64,000 nucleotides of DNA from Microbacteriaceae bacterium VKM Ac-2855 (GTDB lineage: Bacteria > Actinomycetota > Actinomycetes > Actinomycetales > Microbacteriaceae), in contig JABMLG010000007.1 of the NCBI GenBank assembly GCA_013204985.1, positions 62,001 to 126,000 of the forward strand, given 5' to 3'. The first letter of the stretch is position 1. Each line of letters begins with the position of its first letter. Positions 8,085 through 15,665 of the stretch are shown here, in pieces. Under the pieces are notes generated by a model. It ran no database searches and had not been told where the DNA came from. It was given only the letters and a program-made list of their open reading frames with translations. The position numbers and the translations under genes are program-made.

Positions 8085-9128
8085 GTGGCGAGGACTCCGG
8101 CAACCGGGCCGACGCTCGACGCCGTTGCGGCGAGGGCCGGCGTGTCGAAAGCGACCGCGTCCAAGGTGCTCAACGGCCGACCCGGTACGGCCGACGCCAC
8201 GCGCATCCGCGTGGAGGAGGCCATTCGTTCGCTCGGGTACGTGCCTTCCACGCGGTCGGCGCCGACGCGGACGGCGACGCGGACGCCGAGCGTGAGCGTC
8301 GTCTTCGACACCCTCGTCAGCGTGTACTCCCTGCGGGTGCTCGAGGGTATGGTCGCGGCCGCTCAGCGCGGTGGCGTCGATCTCGTGATCCGAGTCCTCA
8401 CTCCGGGCGTGGACCCCGATGACCACCTCCGGCTCGACGAGGCGCTGGTGGCGGATGCGGCCAGCAGCGGCCATCTCGGCATCGTGGCCGTGACCACGGC
8501 CATCGCGCCCGAGGTGGTTGCCGCCTGCGCCGCCGCGGGCCTCGCATTGGTGGCGGTCGATCCTCCCGATCCGCTCGAAGCGACCGTCGCGAGCATCGGC
8601 TCGAACCACTGGGCGGGCGGATTCCAGGCGACCGAGCATCTCATCGGGCTCGGGCACCGGCGGATCGCCTTTGTGGGCGGCGATCCGCGCAATGCCGGTC
8701 TTCGGGCGCGTTTCGGCGGCTATCGCGAGGCGCTGCTCGGGGCCGGCATCCCGGACGATCCCGCACTGGTGTCGCAGGAGGGGATGATGTCGGCCGAGGC
8801 CGCGATCGCGGACCTGCTCGCGCTGACGGACCCGCCGACGGCCGTCTTCGCCACCAATGACGGCGACGCGTTCGCCGCGATCCGTGGGCTGCAGCTCGCG
8901 GGGATGCGGGTCCCCATCGACGTCAGCGTCATTGGCTACGACGACACCTACTCATCGATCCCCACGGCGCCGCAGCTGACGACCGTGCACACGCCGATGC
9001 ACGCGATCGGGCGCGCCGCGATCGACACCATCCGCAGCCTCCACGCCGGCTCGCGCGCCATGTCGCACCATCTCGAACTCGCGACCACGGTGGTCGTACG
9101 CGAGTCGACCGCGCCGCCCCGCCGCTAG
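8085..9128 (+). CDS. LacI-family transcriptional regulator
   Basis: DNA-binding repressor of 347 residues with an N-terminal helix-turn-helix (LDAVAARAGVSKATASKVLNG) and a periplasmic-binding-protein-like ligand domain (about 65-340) carrying the usual VIGYDD segment. A GTG at 8085 preceded by GAAGGG is the likely start; the frame can be extended to TTG at 8019, but that codon lies inside an operator. It is divergent from the MFS-GH2 operon and probably represses it until a galactoside-derived inducer binds. The HTH reads ATASKV instead of the commoner TTVSRV, so its operator preference may differ slightly. Confidence 0.9.
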   Translation: MARTPATGPTLDAVAARAGVSKATASKVLNGRPGTADATRIRVEEAIRSLGYVPSTRSAPTRTATRTPSVSVVFDTLVSVYSLRVLEGMVAAAQRGGVDLVIRVLTPGVDPDDHLRLDEALVADAASSGHLGIVAVTTAIAPEVVAACAAAGLALVAVDPPDPLEATVASIGSNHWAGGFQATEHLIGLGHRRIAFVGGDPRNAGLRARFGGYREALLGAGIPDDPALVSQEGMMSAEAAIADLLALTDPPTAVFATNDGDAFAAIRGLQLAGMRVPIDVSVIGYDDTYSSIPTAPQLTTVHTPMHAIGRAAIDTIRSLHAGSRAMSHHLELATTVVVRESTAPPRR

Positions 9129-9172
9129 CGCGACGAGGCGCCTCACCTCGGGCGCGACGAGCCGCCTCACGA

Positions 9173-10000
9173 TCAGTCGATGTCGGTGGTCACGCTCGTC
9201 GACTCCCAGGCGTCGATGTCGGCGTTGAGCGCGTCGAGGGCCTTGCGAACGATGGGGACCGCGTCGGATCCGAGCAGCAGCAGGTACGGCAGTCGGCCGC
9301 CGTCGACGGCTGCGACGAGAACGGCCGCCGCCTTGTCGGGGTCGCCCGGCTGGGTGCCGTGGCTCGTGTCCGCCCCGATGCGGCGCTTGCCGCTGGTCTC
9401 GGCGTAGTCGTCGATGACGGTGGCGGACTCGGTCAGCGAACGGCCGCTGAAATCGGTGCGGAACGCGCCGGGCTCGACGACGGTCGCGGTGATCCCGAGT
9501 GGTGCGACCTCGGCGCGCAGGGCCATCGTCAGCTGCTCGATCGCGGCCTTGGCTGCGCCGTAGTAGCCCGAACCGGGCCCGGTGGTGCGGGCGCCGATGG
9601 AGGAGAAGTTGACGATGGTGCCGGAGCGGCGAGCGCGCATCCCTGGCAGCACCGCCTTGATCGTGCGGACGGCGCCGTGGATGTGGGTGTCGAAGAGGCG
9701 GGCGACGTCGTCATCCTGGCCTTCCTCGACGGCGGCTCGGTAGCCGTAACCCGCGTTGTTCAGCAGCACGTCGATACCGCCGAAGCGCTCCTCGCCCGCC
9801 GAGACGGCGGCGGCGACGCTCGCGGCGTCGGTGACATCGAGCGCGACGGCGAGAGCGGTCCGGGGATAGCGGTCGGCCAGGTCGGCGACCGTCGTCGCGT
9901 CGCGGGCGGTGACGACGACGTTGTGTCCCGCGGCGAGGGCGCGCTCGGCGAATGCTCGGCCGAGACCGCTCGATGAGCCGGTGATGATCCAGGTGGACAT
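9173..10000 (-). CDS. Short-chain dehydrogenase/reductase (classical)
   Basis: NAD(P)-dependent oxidoreductase of 275 residues. The cofactor motif TGSSSGLGRAF is at 8-18, NNAG at 81-84, catalytic S134, and the YGAAK motif at 147-151 supplies Tyr and Lys. The ATG at 10000 follows AGGACC; the frame can be read from 10246 but that part has no coding character. It is in the same direction as the KdgK operon but separated from it by 250 bases, so it probably has its own promoter. Substrate unknown; the DUF-like C-terminal part resembles oxidoreductases annotated simply as SDR. It converges on the LacI gene. Confidence 0.82.
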   Translation of the reverse strand: MSTWIITGSSSGLGRAFAERALAAGHNVVVTARDATTVADLADRYPRTALAVALDVTDAASVAAAVSAGEERFGGIDVLLNNAGYGYRAAVEEGQDDDVARLFDTHIHGAVRTIKAVLPGMRARRSGTIVNFSSIGARTTGPGSGYYGAAKAAIEQLTMALRAEVAPLGITATVVEPGAFRTDFSGRSLTESATVIDDYAETSGKRRIGADTSHGTQPGDPDKAAAVLVAAVDGGRLPYLLLLGSDAVPIVRKALDALNADIDAWESTSVTTDID

Positions 10001-10250
10001 GGCTGGTCCTTTCGATGGCGCTCCGATCGGCCGGGCGGTGGTCACCACGTGCGGGTCCGAGCGGAGCGGATGGGTGCTCTCAGCCAACACCCGCGGCCCC
10101 GGCTGAACGAGGGGCCAGTGGAACCCCCCTCGCGACGGGGCGATATGCACCTCGAAAGATCCGATCAATGAAACGCTTGACATGCGGTTATCGATGGCAG
10201 CGTCGCTGGATGCTCGTAAGCCGTTTGATCGGATCAATCGCGCCACGAAA
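10001..10250. other. Intergenic stretch with a palindrome
   Basis: No gene is seen in these 250 bases. TTGATCGGATCAA at 10225-10237 is a 13-base dyad, and GATCCGATCAAT at 10158-10169 is a related half-match. The stretch probably holds the promoter of the SDR at 9173-10000 and a site for an unidentified regulator. Confidence 0.45.
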
Positions 10251-11192
10251 TCAGCGCGAGACGGGGTCCGTCGCTGTGAGGAGGGTCAGCTCCTCGCGAC
10301 GGGCGTAGCCCTCCCAATCACCCGGGTTGAGGCAGGCGAACGCACCGGTCCGCACCGCGGTGGCGAGGCGAGCCTCCGGGGCCGAGCCGTCCAACCACTC
10401 GGCGAGGTAGCCCGCGACGAAGGCGTCACCGGCCCCGACGGTGTCCACGGGTTCGATCGGCACGGCACGAGCCGAATAGTCGACGCCATCGACGGACGCC
10501 GCGGCGCCCGCCGCACCGAGCTTGATCACCACCTCCGCCGGCCCGAGAGCGGCGATCGCCGCGGTGAGGGCCGCGATCTCCGCCTCGCTGTCGACGAGAA
10601 GGCGTGCTTCGTCGTCGCCGGCGAAGACGATGCTGGAGCGGGCGGCGATGGACCGGTACAGCTCGCCGGGGTCTCCGCCGGCCCAGAGCGCGGAACGGTG
10701 GTTCACATCGAAGGAGACCGGAACATCGGCCGCGTTCGCCCTTTCCAGCAAGAGGTCCACGGCCTGACGGGCGGTGGGCGACAGCGACGGGGTGATTCCC
10801 GTGATGTGGACGAGTCGATACGACGCCACGTCGACGAGATCGATGTCGTCGACTCGGAGCCTGCTGCCCGCGCTCCCACGCCGGTAGTAACTCACGCGGG
10901 TGCTCGTGGCCGTGCGGCTCTCTTTGACCATGAGGCCGGTGGGAGCTCGAGGGTCGGTGACCGCTCGGGCATCGATGCCTTCGGCGAGCAGCTCGCGTCG
11001 GATCCGCCGACCGAGCCCGTCGTCGCCGACCCGTCCGAGCCAGGTGATCCGATGGCCGAGGCGAGCGAGCCCGATGGCCACGTTGCTCTCGGCACCACCG
11101 ATGCCGAGCTTGAGGTCGGTGACGTGCTCGAGTCCGCCGAGTTCGGCGGCGCGCACGAGCGCCATCGTCTCGCCGACGGTCAGGACGCTCAC
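10251..11192 (-). CDS. kdgK: 2-keto-3-deoxygluconate kinase (PfkB family)
   Basis: Phosphorylates 2-keto-3-deoxy-D-gluconate (KDG) to KDPG with ATP, in the cytoplasm. The 313-residue protein has the ribokinase fold: GGAESNVAIGLARLG at 32-46 (substrate side, typical of KdgK) and VDTVGAGDAF at 249-258 with the catalytic base D256. The GTG start overlaps the stop of the aldolase gene in GTGA, so translation is coupled. It is the last gene of the operon Zn-dehydrogenase, KduD-like SDR, Eda, KdgK, so its product is consumed by the gene product just upstream. PfkB kinases differ in substrate; the aldolase partner makes KDG by far the best assignment. Confidence 0.9.
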   Translation of the reverse strand: MSVLTVGETMALVRAAELGGLEHVTDLKLGIGGAESNVAIGLARLGHRITWLGRVGDDGLGRRIRRELLAEGIDARAVTDPRAPTGLMVKESRTATSTRVSYYRRGSAGSRLRVDDIDLVDVASYRLVHITGITPSLSPTARQAVDLLLERANAADVPVSFDVNHRSALWAGGDPGELYRSIAARSSIVFAGDDEARLLVDSEAEIAALTAAIAALGPAEVVIKLGAAGAAASVDGVDYSARAVPIEPVDTVGAGDAFVAGYLAEWLDGSAPEARLATAVRTGAFACLNPGDWEGYARREELTLLTATDPVSR

Positions 11193-11821
11193 GGGGTCAC
11201 CTCGTCGAGAGCTTGCACGGCGTCGACGCTCAGCCGGCGGACGGTTTCGGCGTCACCCCGAGCGAGCGCGTCTCGCGGCACCATCCAGCTGCCGCCGACG
11301 GCGAGCACGCTCGAGCGCGCGAGATACTGGGCCGCGTTCGCGGCCGACACGCCCCCGCTCGGGAAGAACCGCATCTCGGGGAACGGCCCGGCCAAGGCAT
11401 CCACCACCCGGACGCCGCCCAGCAGCTCCACGGGGAAGAGCTTCACGACGCTCAGACCGAGGGAGACGGCCAGCTGCAACTCCGACGCCGTGGCGATCCC
11501 GGGGAGCGGGAGAACGCCGCGGCCGAGGGCGCGTTCGACCACGGCCACGTCGAGACCCGGGCTGACGATGAACTGCGCCCCCGCATCGACGCAGCGGTCG
11601 ACCTGGTCGACGGTGGTGACGGTTCCGGCTCCGACGACGGCCGTCGGGTGCTCGGCCGCCGCGGCCAATGCGGCCAGGCCGGCGGGGGTGCGGAGGGTGA
11701 TCTCGGCGGAGGCGATACCGCCCTGGCTCAGAGCATCGACGATGCTCCGCGCGTGTGCGGCGTCGTCGATGACGACCACGGGAACGATGCGCGACGCCGC
11801 GAGTCGGTCGCGGACGTTCAC
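11189..11821 (-). CDS. eda: KDPG aldolase (2-dehydro-3-deoxy-phosphogluconate aldolase)
   Basis: Class I aldolase that splits KDPG into pyruvate and glyceraldehyde 3-phosphate. The 210-residue length is standard. The catalytic pieces are visible: E40 in AEITLRT, the GAGTV loop at 64-68, Schiff-base lysine K127 in VVKLFP, and the phosphate-binding FPSGGV segment. GTG start overlapping the upstream SDR stop (GTGA), and overlapping the kinase start downstream, so three genes are tightly coupled. Together with KdgK it forms the lower half of an Entner-Doudoroff-type sugar-acid route. Confidence 0.93.
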   Translation of the reverse strand: MNVRDRLAASRIVPVVVIDDAAHARSIVDALSQGGIASAEITLRTPAGLAALAAAAEHPTAVVGAGTVTTVDQVDRCVDAGAQFIVSPGLDVAVVERALGRGVLPLPGIATASELQLAVSLGLSVVKLFPVELLGGVRVVDALAGPFPEMRFFPSGGVSAANAAQYLARSSVLAVGGSWMVPRDALARGDAETVRRLSVDAVQALDEVTP

Positions 11822-12573
11822 CGACCCATCCAGCCGCCATCGACGGGCAGGGTGATCCCGGAGACGTAATCCGAGGCGGGAGCCGCGAGGAACACCGTGG
11901 CGCCGGCGAGATCACGCGCGTTCCCCCAGCGTCCCGCGGGGATACGGTCCAGGATCGCCGTCGAGCGCGCCTCGTCGTCCTGCAAGGCCCGGGTGTTGTC
12001 GGTGGCGATGTACCCGGGCGCGATCGCATTGACGGTGACACCCCGTCCCGTCCACTCGTTGGCGAGCGCCTTCGTGAGTCCGGCGATGGCGGATTTGGCG
12101 GCGGTGTAGGCCGGCACGTTGACGCCGCCCTGGAAGCTGAGCAGGGACGCCGTGAAGATGATCTTGCCGCGACCCCTCGCCAGCATCGAGCGACCCACGG
12201 CCTGGGTGAGGACGAACTGGCTGGACAGATCGATCTCCACGATGCGGTCCCACCAGTCCAAGGGATACTCCGCGGCGGGGGAGCGGGCGATGGAGCCGGC
12301 GTTGTTCACGAGGATGTCCACGTCGAGCGCTTCCAACTCGGCCGCCAGGGCGAGCACGGCAGCTCGATCGGCGAAGTCCGCCTGGCGCGCGGTGAAGGTG
12401 CGGCCGTGGTTCTCGACGGCGGCCTGGATGGCGCTGCCCCGCTCCTCGAGGTTGGCACTGACGCCGATGATGTCCGCACCGGCCTCCGCCAGCGCTTCGG
12501 CCATCGCGAAGCCGATACCGCGCCGGGCGCCGGTGACGACGGCCGTGGTGCCGGTGAGGTCGAACGCGTTCAT
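11818..12573 (-). CDS. KduD-like SDR (2,5-diketo-3-deoxygluconate/KDG oxidoreductase)
   Basis: Short-chain dehydrogenase of 251 residues: TGARRGIGFAMAEAL at 14-28, NNAG at 90-93, catalytic S143, Y156 and K160. The pattern FDLTGTTAVVTGARRGIG together with the end GGWMGR is characteristic of KduD/gluconate 5-dehydrogenase relatives. KduD interconverts 2,5-diketo-3-deoxy-D-gluconate and KDG, and KDG is the substrate of the kinase encoded in the same operon. ATG overlaps the Zn-dehydrogenase stop (ATGA). The substrate assignment rests on family resemblance plus context; gluconate 5-dehydrogenase is the main alternative. Confidence 0.82.
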   Translation of the reverse strand: MNAFDLTGTTAVVTGARRGIGFAMAEALAEAGADIIGVSANLEERGSAIQAAVENHGRTFTARQADFADRAAVLALAAELEALDVDILVNNAGSIARSPAAEYPLDWWDRIVEIDLSSQFVLTQAVGRSMLARGRGKIIFTASLLSFQGGVNVPAYTAAKSAIAGLTKALANEWTGRGVTVNAIAPGYIATDNTRALQDDEARSTAILDRIPAGRWGNARDLAGATVFLAAPASDYVSGITLPVDGGWMGR

Positions 12574-13592
12574 CGCGCACCTCCGACGTCGACGAGGATC
12601 TTCATCGCGCGACCGGCCTCGAGGTCGCCGAACGCGCTCGATGTCTCCGAGAGCGGAACGATCTTCGTGATCAGGAGTTCAGCGGGGATCACGCCGCGGT
12701 CCAAGAAGTCGATGGCGGTCTCGAAGTCCTCGCGCTGATACACACGGGCGCCGATGATGGTCAGCTCACGCCAGAACACGCGCTGGAGGTCGATCGGGCG
12801 CGGCGTGGGGTGGATGGCGACGACGACGAGCCGGCCGCGGACCTTCGCGAGCGACGTCGCACCGAGGACGGCGCCGGCGGCGCCGGACACCTCGAAGACG
12901 ACGTCCGCGCCGGCGCCATCGGACCATTCGGTCACGAGGTCGACCTGGTCCTCCTCCCGCGGATCCACCGTGCGGAATCCGAGGTCGGTGATCGCCTGCC
13001 GGCGCTGCGGGTCGAGCTCGATGACGATCACCTCGCCCCCGAACTCGCGGGCGACCGAGGCGATGAGGACACCGATCGGACCACCGCCGATGACGACGAC
13101 CTTCTCCCCGGGCTGCACCGATCCGCGACGCACGTCGTGCACGGCGACGGCCGTGGGTTCGACGAGAGCGGCGTGATCCAGCCGCAGCGTCGAGGGAAGC
13201 GCGACGAGGGTCGCGACCGGGACGTTCCAGCGGCCCTGCAGGGATCCGGGTGAGTCGATCCCGATGAAGTTCAGGTTCTGGCAGATGTGGCTGTTGCCGG
13301 CGAGGCACGCCGGGCACGTTCCGTCCCAGTCCAGCGGCATAACGGTGACCGGATCGCCGATCGACCAGCCGTCGACTCCGGCTCCGAGTTCCGCGATCGT
13401 CCCGCTCATCTCGTGCCCGAAGATCAACGGCGTCTTCACGCGTGCGTCCATGTTGCCGTGCAGGATGTGCAGATCAGTGCCGCACAGTCCCGTGTACGCG
13501 ACGGCGATCTGCACCTGCCCGGGAGAGGGCGGTTCGACTGCCTCTTCTGAGATTCCGATCCCGTGATTTCCTGTGTAGCTCGCGGTCAACAT
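12570..13592 (-). CDS. Zinc-binding medium-chain dehydrogenase (sorbitol/threonine DH-like)
   Basis: NAD(P)-dependent polyol/sugar-acid dehydrogenase of 340 residues. Catalytic zinc ligands are C37 (GLCGTD), H60 and E61 (GHE), and E145. The Rossmann motif GGGPIGV lies near 168-174. The structural zinc lobe reads DGTCPACLAGNSHIC: C93, C96 and C104 are present but the usual first cysteine is D90. The ATG at 13592 has RBS AGAGAGGA and is preferred to the longer frame reaching 13679. It is the first gene of the KduD-Eda-KdgK operon. By context it probably oxidises a sugar-acid hydroxyl, plausibly C5 of a 2-keto-3-deoxy acid, feeding the KduD-like reductase. Confidence 0.8.
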   Translation of the reverse strand: MLTASYTGNHGIGISEEAVEPPSPGQVQIAVAYTGLCGTDLHILHGNMDARVKTPLIFGHEMSGTIAELGAGVDGWSIGDPVTVMPLDWDGTCPACLAGNSHICQNLNFIGIDSPGSLQGRWNVPVATLVALPSTLRLDHAALVEPTAVAVHDVRRGSVQPGEKVVVIGGGPIGVLIASVAREFGGEVIVIELDPQRRQAITDLGFRTVDPREEDQVDLVTEWSDGAGADVVFEVSGAAGAVLGATSLAKVRGRLVVVAIHPTPRPIDLQRVFWRELTIIGARVYQREDFETAIDFLDRGVIPAELLITKIVPLSETSSAFGDLEAGRAMKILVDVGGAR

Positions 13593-13788
13593 GGCCGTGT
13601 CCTCTCTGACGACTCCCCGGGTTCCCGGTTCTGATGTGCGCGCGATCGGCGTCGTAACAGACCGCGCGTGCACAGTCATCAGACCTTAGCCGCTGCTGTT
13701 GGCCTCCCGCGACCCGATTCGGCCGCAAAATTGCCGATTCATCCGACACGTGCTCTCGAAACACCGGTTGGTGCGCTGGTAGATGTCG

Positions 13789-14538
13789 TCACGAATCGGG
13801 AATCGATGTCTGTGCCTGTACGAACGCCTCGACGCCGAGGAGGTGGTTCGCCATGCGGATCCGGGCGGCTTCGGTATCACCGCCTCGGAGTGCGGCGAGG
13901 ATCGCTTGATGTTCTGTGTGCGTCGCCCGTTCGACACCGCCCTCCGCGATCGCCCGCCACAGCCGCGCACGCACCGTCCGCGACGAGGTCGCCTCGATGA
14001 GGGCCTCGAGGGCTCGATTGCGAGACGCGACCGCGATGATCTGATGAAAGCGGACGTCGGTGTCCAGGATCGATTCGTGGTCCGTCTCACCGTCGGTGTC
14101 GATCAGCACCTCGGCCGCGGCGAGAACGGCCGCGGCGGCATCGAGCTCGCCCTCGGTGATCTGCCGCGCCGCGAGTCCGGCGGCCGCCGTCTCAAGAATG
14201 CGGCGGACCGATAGCAATTCGACCGCGCCCGCTTCGTCCTGGACATCGGCCAGGAATGTCAGGGGTGACAGCATCAGGTCGGGTCGAAGCGAGGTCACGT
14301 AGGTACCGGCACCCTGGCGGGTATCGAGGATTCCCATCGCAGCGAGCGCGCGAACACCCTCGCGGAGCGAGCCGCGCGACACGGAGAGAAAAGTGGCGAG
14401 CTCCCTCTCGATCGGCAGACGAGACCCGGGCTTCAGCTCGCCCTCCGTGATCATCGCCTTGATTCCGCGGATCACGACCTCCGTCTGAGACGGGGTCGCC
14501 GATGGCGCGGGTCGAACGTTCGACGTCTCGGAGGTCAT
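13789..14538 (-). CDS. GntR-family regulator (FadR/FCD subfamily)
   Basis: Transcription factor of 249 residues: winged helix at about 15-85 (GSRLPIERELATFLSVSRGS, then REGVRALAAMGILDTRQGAGTYV in two parts), then an all-helical FCD ligand domain. That domain keeps metal-binding residues in DTDVRFHQIIA and the later HTEHQAIL, where histidines coordinate metal. FCD regulators typically sense sugar acids. It lies between the KDG operon (same strand, 196 bases downstream) and the divergent aldose dehydrogenase-dehydratase pair, so it is the obvious regulator of the whole sugar-acid cluster. A perfect 16-base palindrome lies in the divergent intergenic region. Confidence 0.9.
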   Translation of the reverse strand: MTSETSNVRPAPSATPSQTEVVIRGIKAMITEGELKPGSRLPIERELATFLSVSRGSLREGVRALAAMGILDTRQGAGTYVTSLRPDLMLSPLTFLADVQDEAGAVELLSVRRILETAAAGLAARQITEGELDAAAAVLAAAEVLIDTDGETDHESILDTDVRFHQIIAVASRNRALEALIEATSSRTVRARLWRAIAEGGVERATHTEHQAILAALRGGDTEAARIRMANHLLGVEAFVQAQTSIPDS

Positions 14539-14645
14539 GTTTCAGTTTAGGCACGCCGACCCGATACAGCTGATGTCCGATGATTAGCTTGATTCTCCTT
14601 CGGATTCGACGCTCTCTGTGCATCGGGGAGGGAATTGATCTAATG

Positions 14646-14661
14646 TATCCAGCGCTGGATA
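14646..14661. promoter_or_regulatory. Perfect 16-base palindrome, probable GntR operator
   Basis: TATCCAGCGCTGGATA is fully symmetric. It lies 15 bases upstream of the RBS/start region of the aldose dehydrogenase gene and about 108 bases upstream of the divergent GntR start. Its position fits repression of the dehydrogenase-dehydratase operon. Confidence 0.75.
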
Positions 14662-14675
14662 ACGAAGGGAGCGCG

Positions 14676-15665
14676 ATGCGACGGCGCACGACGCGTGGGG
14701 TGACACTCACGGAGCAGGGGCTCGGTGCGGCACAACTGGGGAACCTCTATCGCGAGATCGATGACGAGCAGGCCGCGAGCGTGGTCGAAGCGGCCTGGGA
14801 AGCCGGGATCCGCTACTTCGACACCGCACCGCATTACGGGCTCGGCTTGTCCGAGCGGCGGCTCGGCGACGCACTGCGCCGGTACCCGCGGGATGAGTTC
14901 GTCCTCTCCACCAAGGTCGGACGACTGCTCGAGCCGGATCCGGACGCCCGCCCGGGATTCGATCCGGAAGGTTTCGCGGTGCCCGCGACCACCCGCCGGG
15001 TCTGGGATTTCAGTCGCGACGGGGTCCTCCGCTCGATCGAGGCGAGTCTGGAACGCACGGGTCTCGAACGGATCGACATCGCCTACCTCCACGATCCCGA
15101 CGATCACTGGGGCGCTGCCTCGACGACCGGTGTCGGGGCGCTCATCGAGCTGCGCGATCAGGGCGTCCTCGCGGCGGTCGGCGCCGGGATGAATCAGAGC
15201 GCGATGCCCGCGGCCCTGATCCGCGAGGCCGACGTCGACCTGATCATGCTCGCCGGGCGGTACACCCTCCTCGACCAGAGCGGCCTGGACGAACTGCTTC
15301 CGCTCGCACTCGAGCGCGGCGTCGGGATCGTCGCCGCCGGCGTCTACAACTCTGGGCTGCTCGGGCGGAACCGACCAGCCGCCGATGCCCATTTCGACTA
15401 CGCCCAGGCGCCCTCGGACATCATCATGCGCACGAATGCGATCGCGGACGTGTGCGAGAGCTTCGGCGTCGCGCTTCCGGAGGCCGCGATCGGTTTCGCT
15501 CTCGGCCACCCCGCCGTGGCCTCCGTCGTTCTCGGCGCCCGCTCGAAGACGCAGGTCGACGAGAACGTGCGCCGCGCATCCATCCCCATCCCGCCCGAGC
15601 TGTGGACCTCCCTCGCCGAACGCGGACTCCTGAATCCGCCCACGACCACCACTGGAGCATCATGA
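14676..15665 (+). CDS. Aldo/keto reductase, L-fucose/L-galactose 1-dehydrogenase type
   Basis: Soluble (beta/alpha)8 oxidoreductase of 329 residues. The AKR tetrad is present: D49 and Y54 in [12 protein letters not shown]80 in LSTKVG, and His in AYLHDP. Family resemblance is to D-threo-aldose 1-dehydrogenase/L-fucose dehydrogenase and pyridoxal 4-dehydrogenase, which oxidise an aldose at C1 to the lactone. ATG at 14676 with RBS GAAGGGA is preferred to an in-frame ATG at 14580. Its stop overlaps the dehydratase start (ATGA), so the two steps aldose to lactone/acid and acid to 2-keto-3-deoxy acid are encoded together. No lactonase gene is visible; hydrolysis may be spontaneous or encoded elsewhere. 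Confidence 0.82.
   Translation: MRRRTTRGVTLTEQGLGAAQLGNLYREIDDEQAASVVEAAWEAGIRYFDTAPHYGLGLSERRLGDALRRYPRDEFVLSTKVGRLLEPDPDARPGFDPEGFAVPATTRRVWDFSRDGVLRSIEASLERTGLERIDIAYLHDPDDHWGAASTTGVGALIELRDQGVLAAVGAGMNQSAMPAALIREADVDLIMLAGRYTLLDQSGLDELLPLALERGVGIVAAGVYNSGLLGRNRPAADAHFDYAQAPSDIIMRTNAIADVCESFGVALPEAAIGFALGHPAVASVVLGARSKTQVDENVRRASIPIPPELWTSLAERGLLNPPTTTTGAS

Noticed and set aside
9129-9172. Repeated GCGCGACGAG..CGCCTCAC between LacI and SDR genes
   Set aside because: Two short direct copies in a 44-base gap; too small to call more than local duplication, though it may be a terminator remnant.
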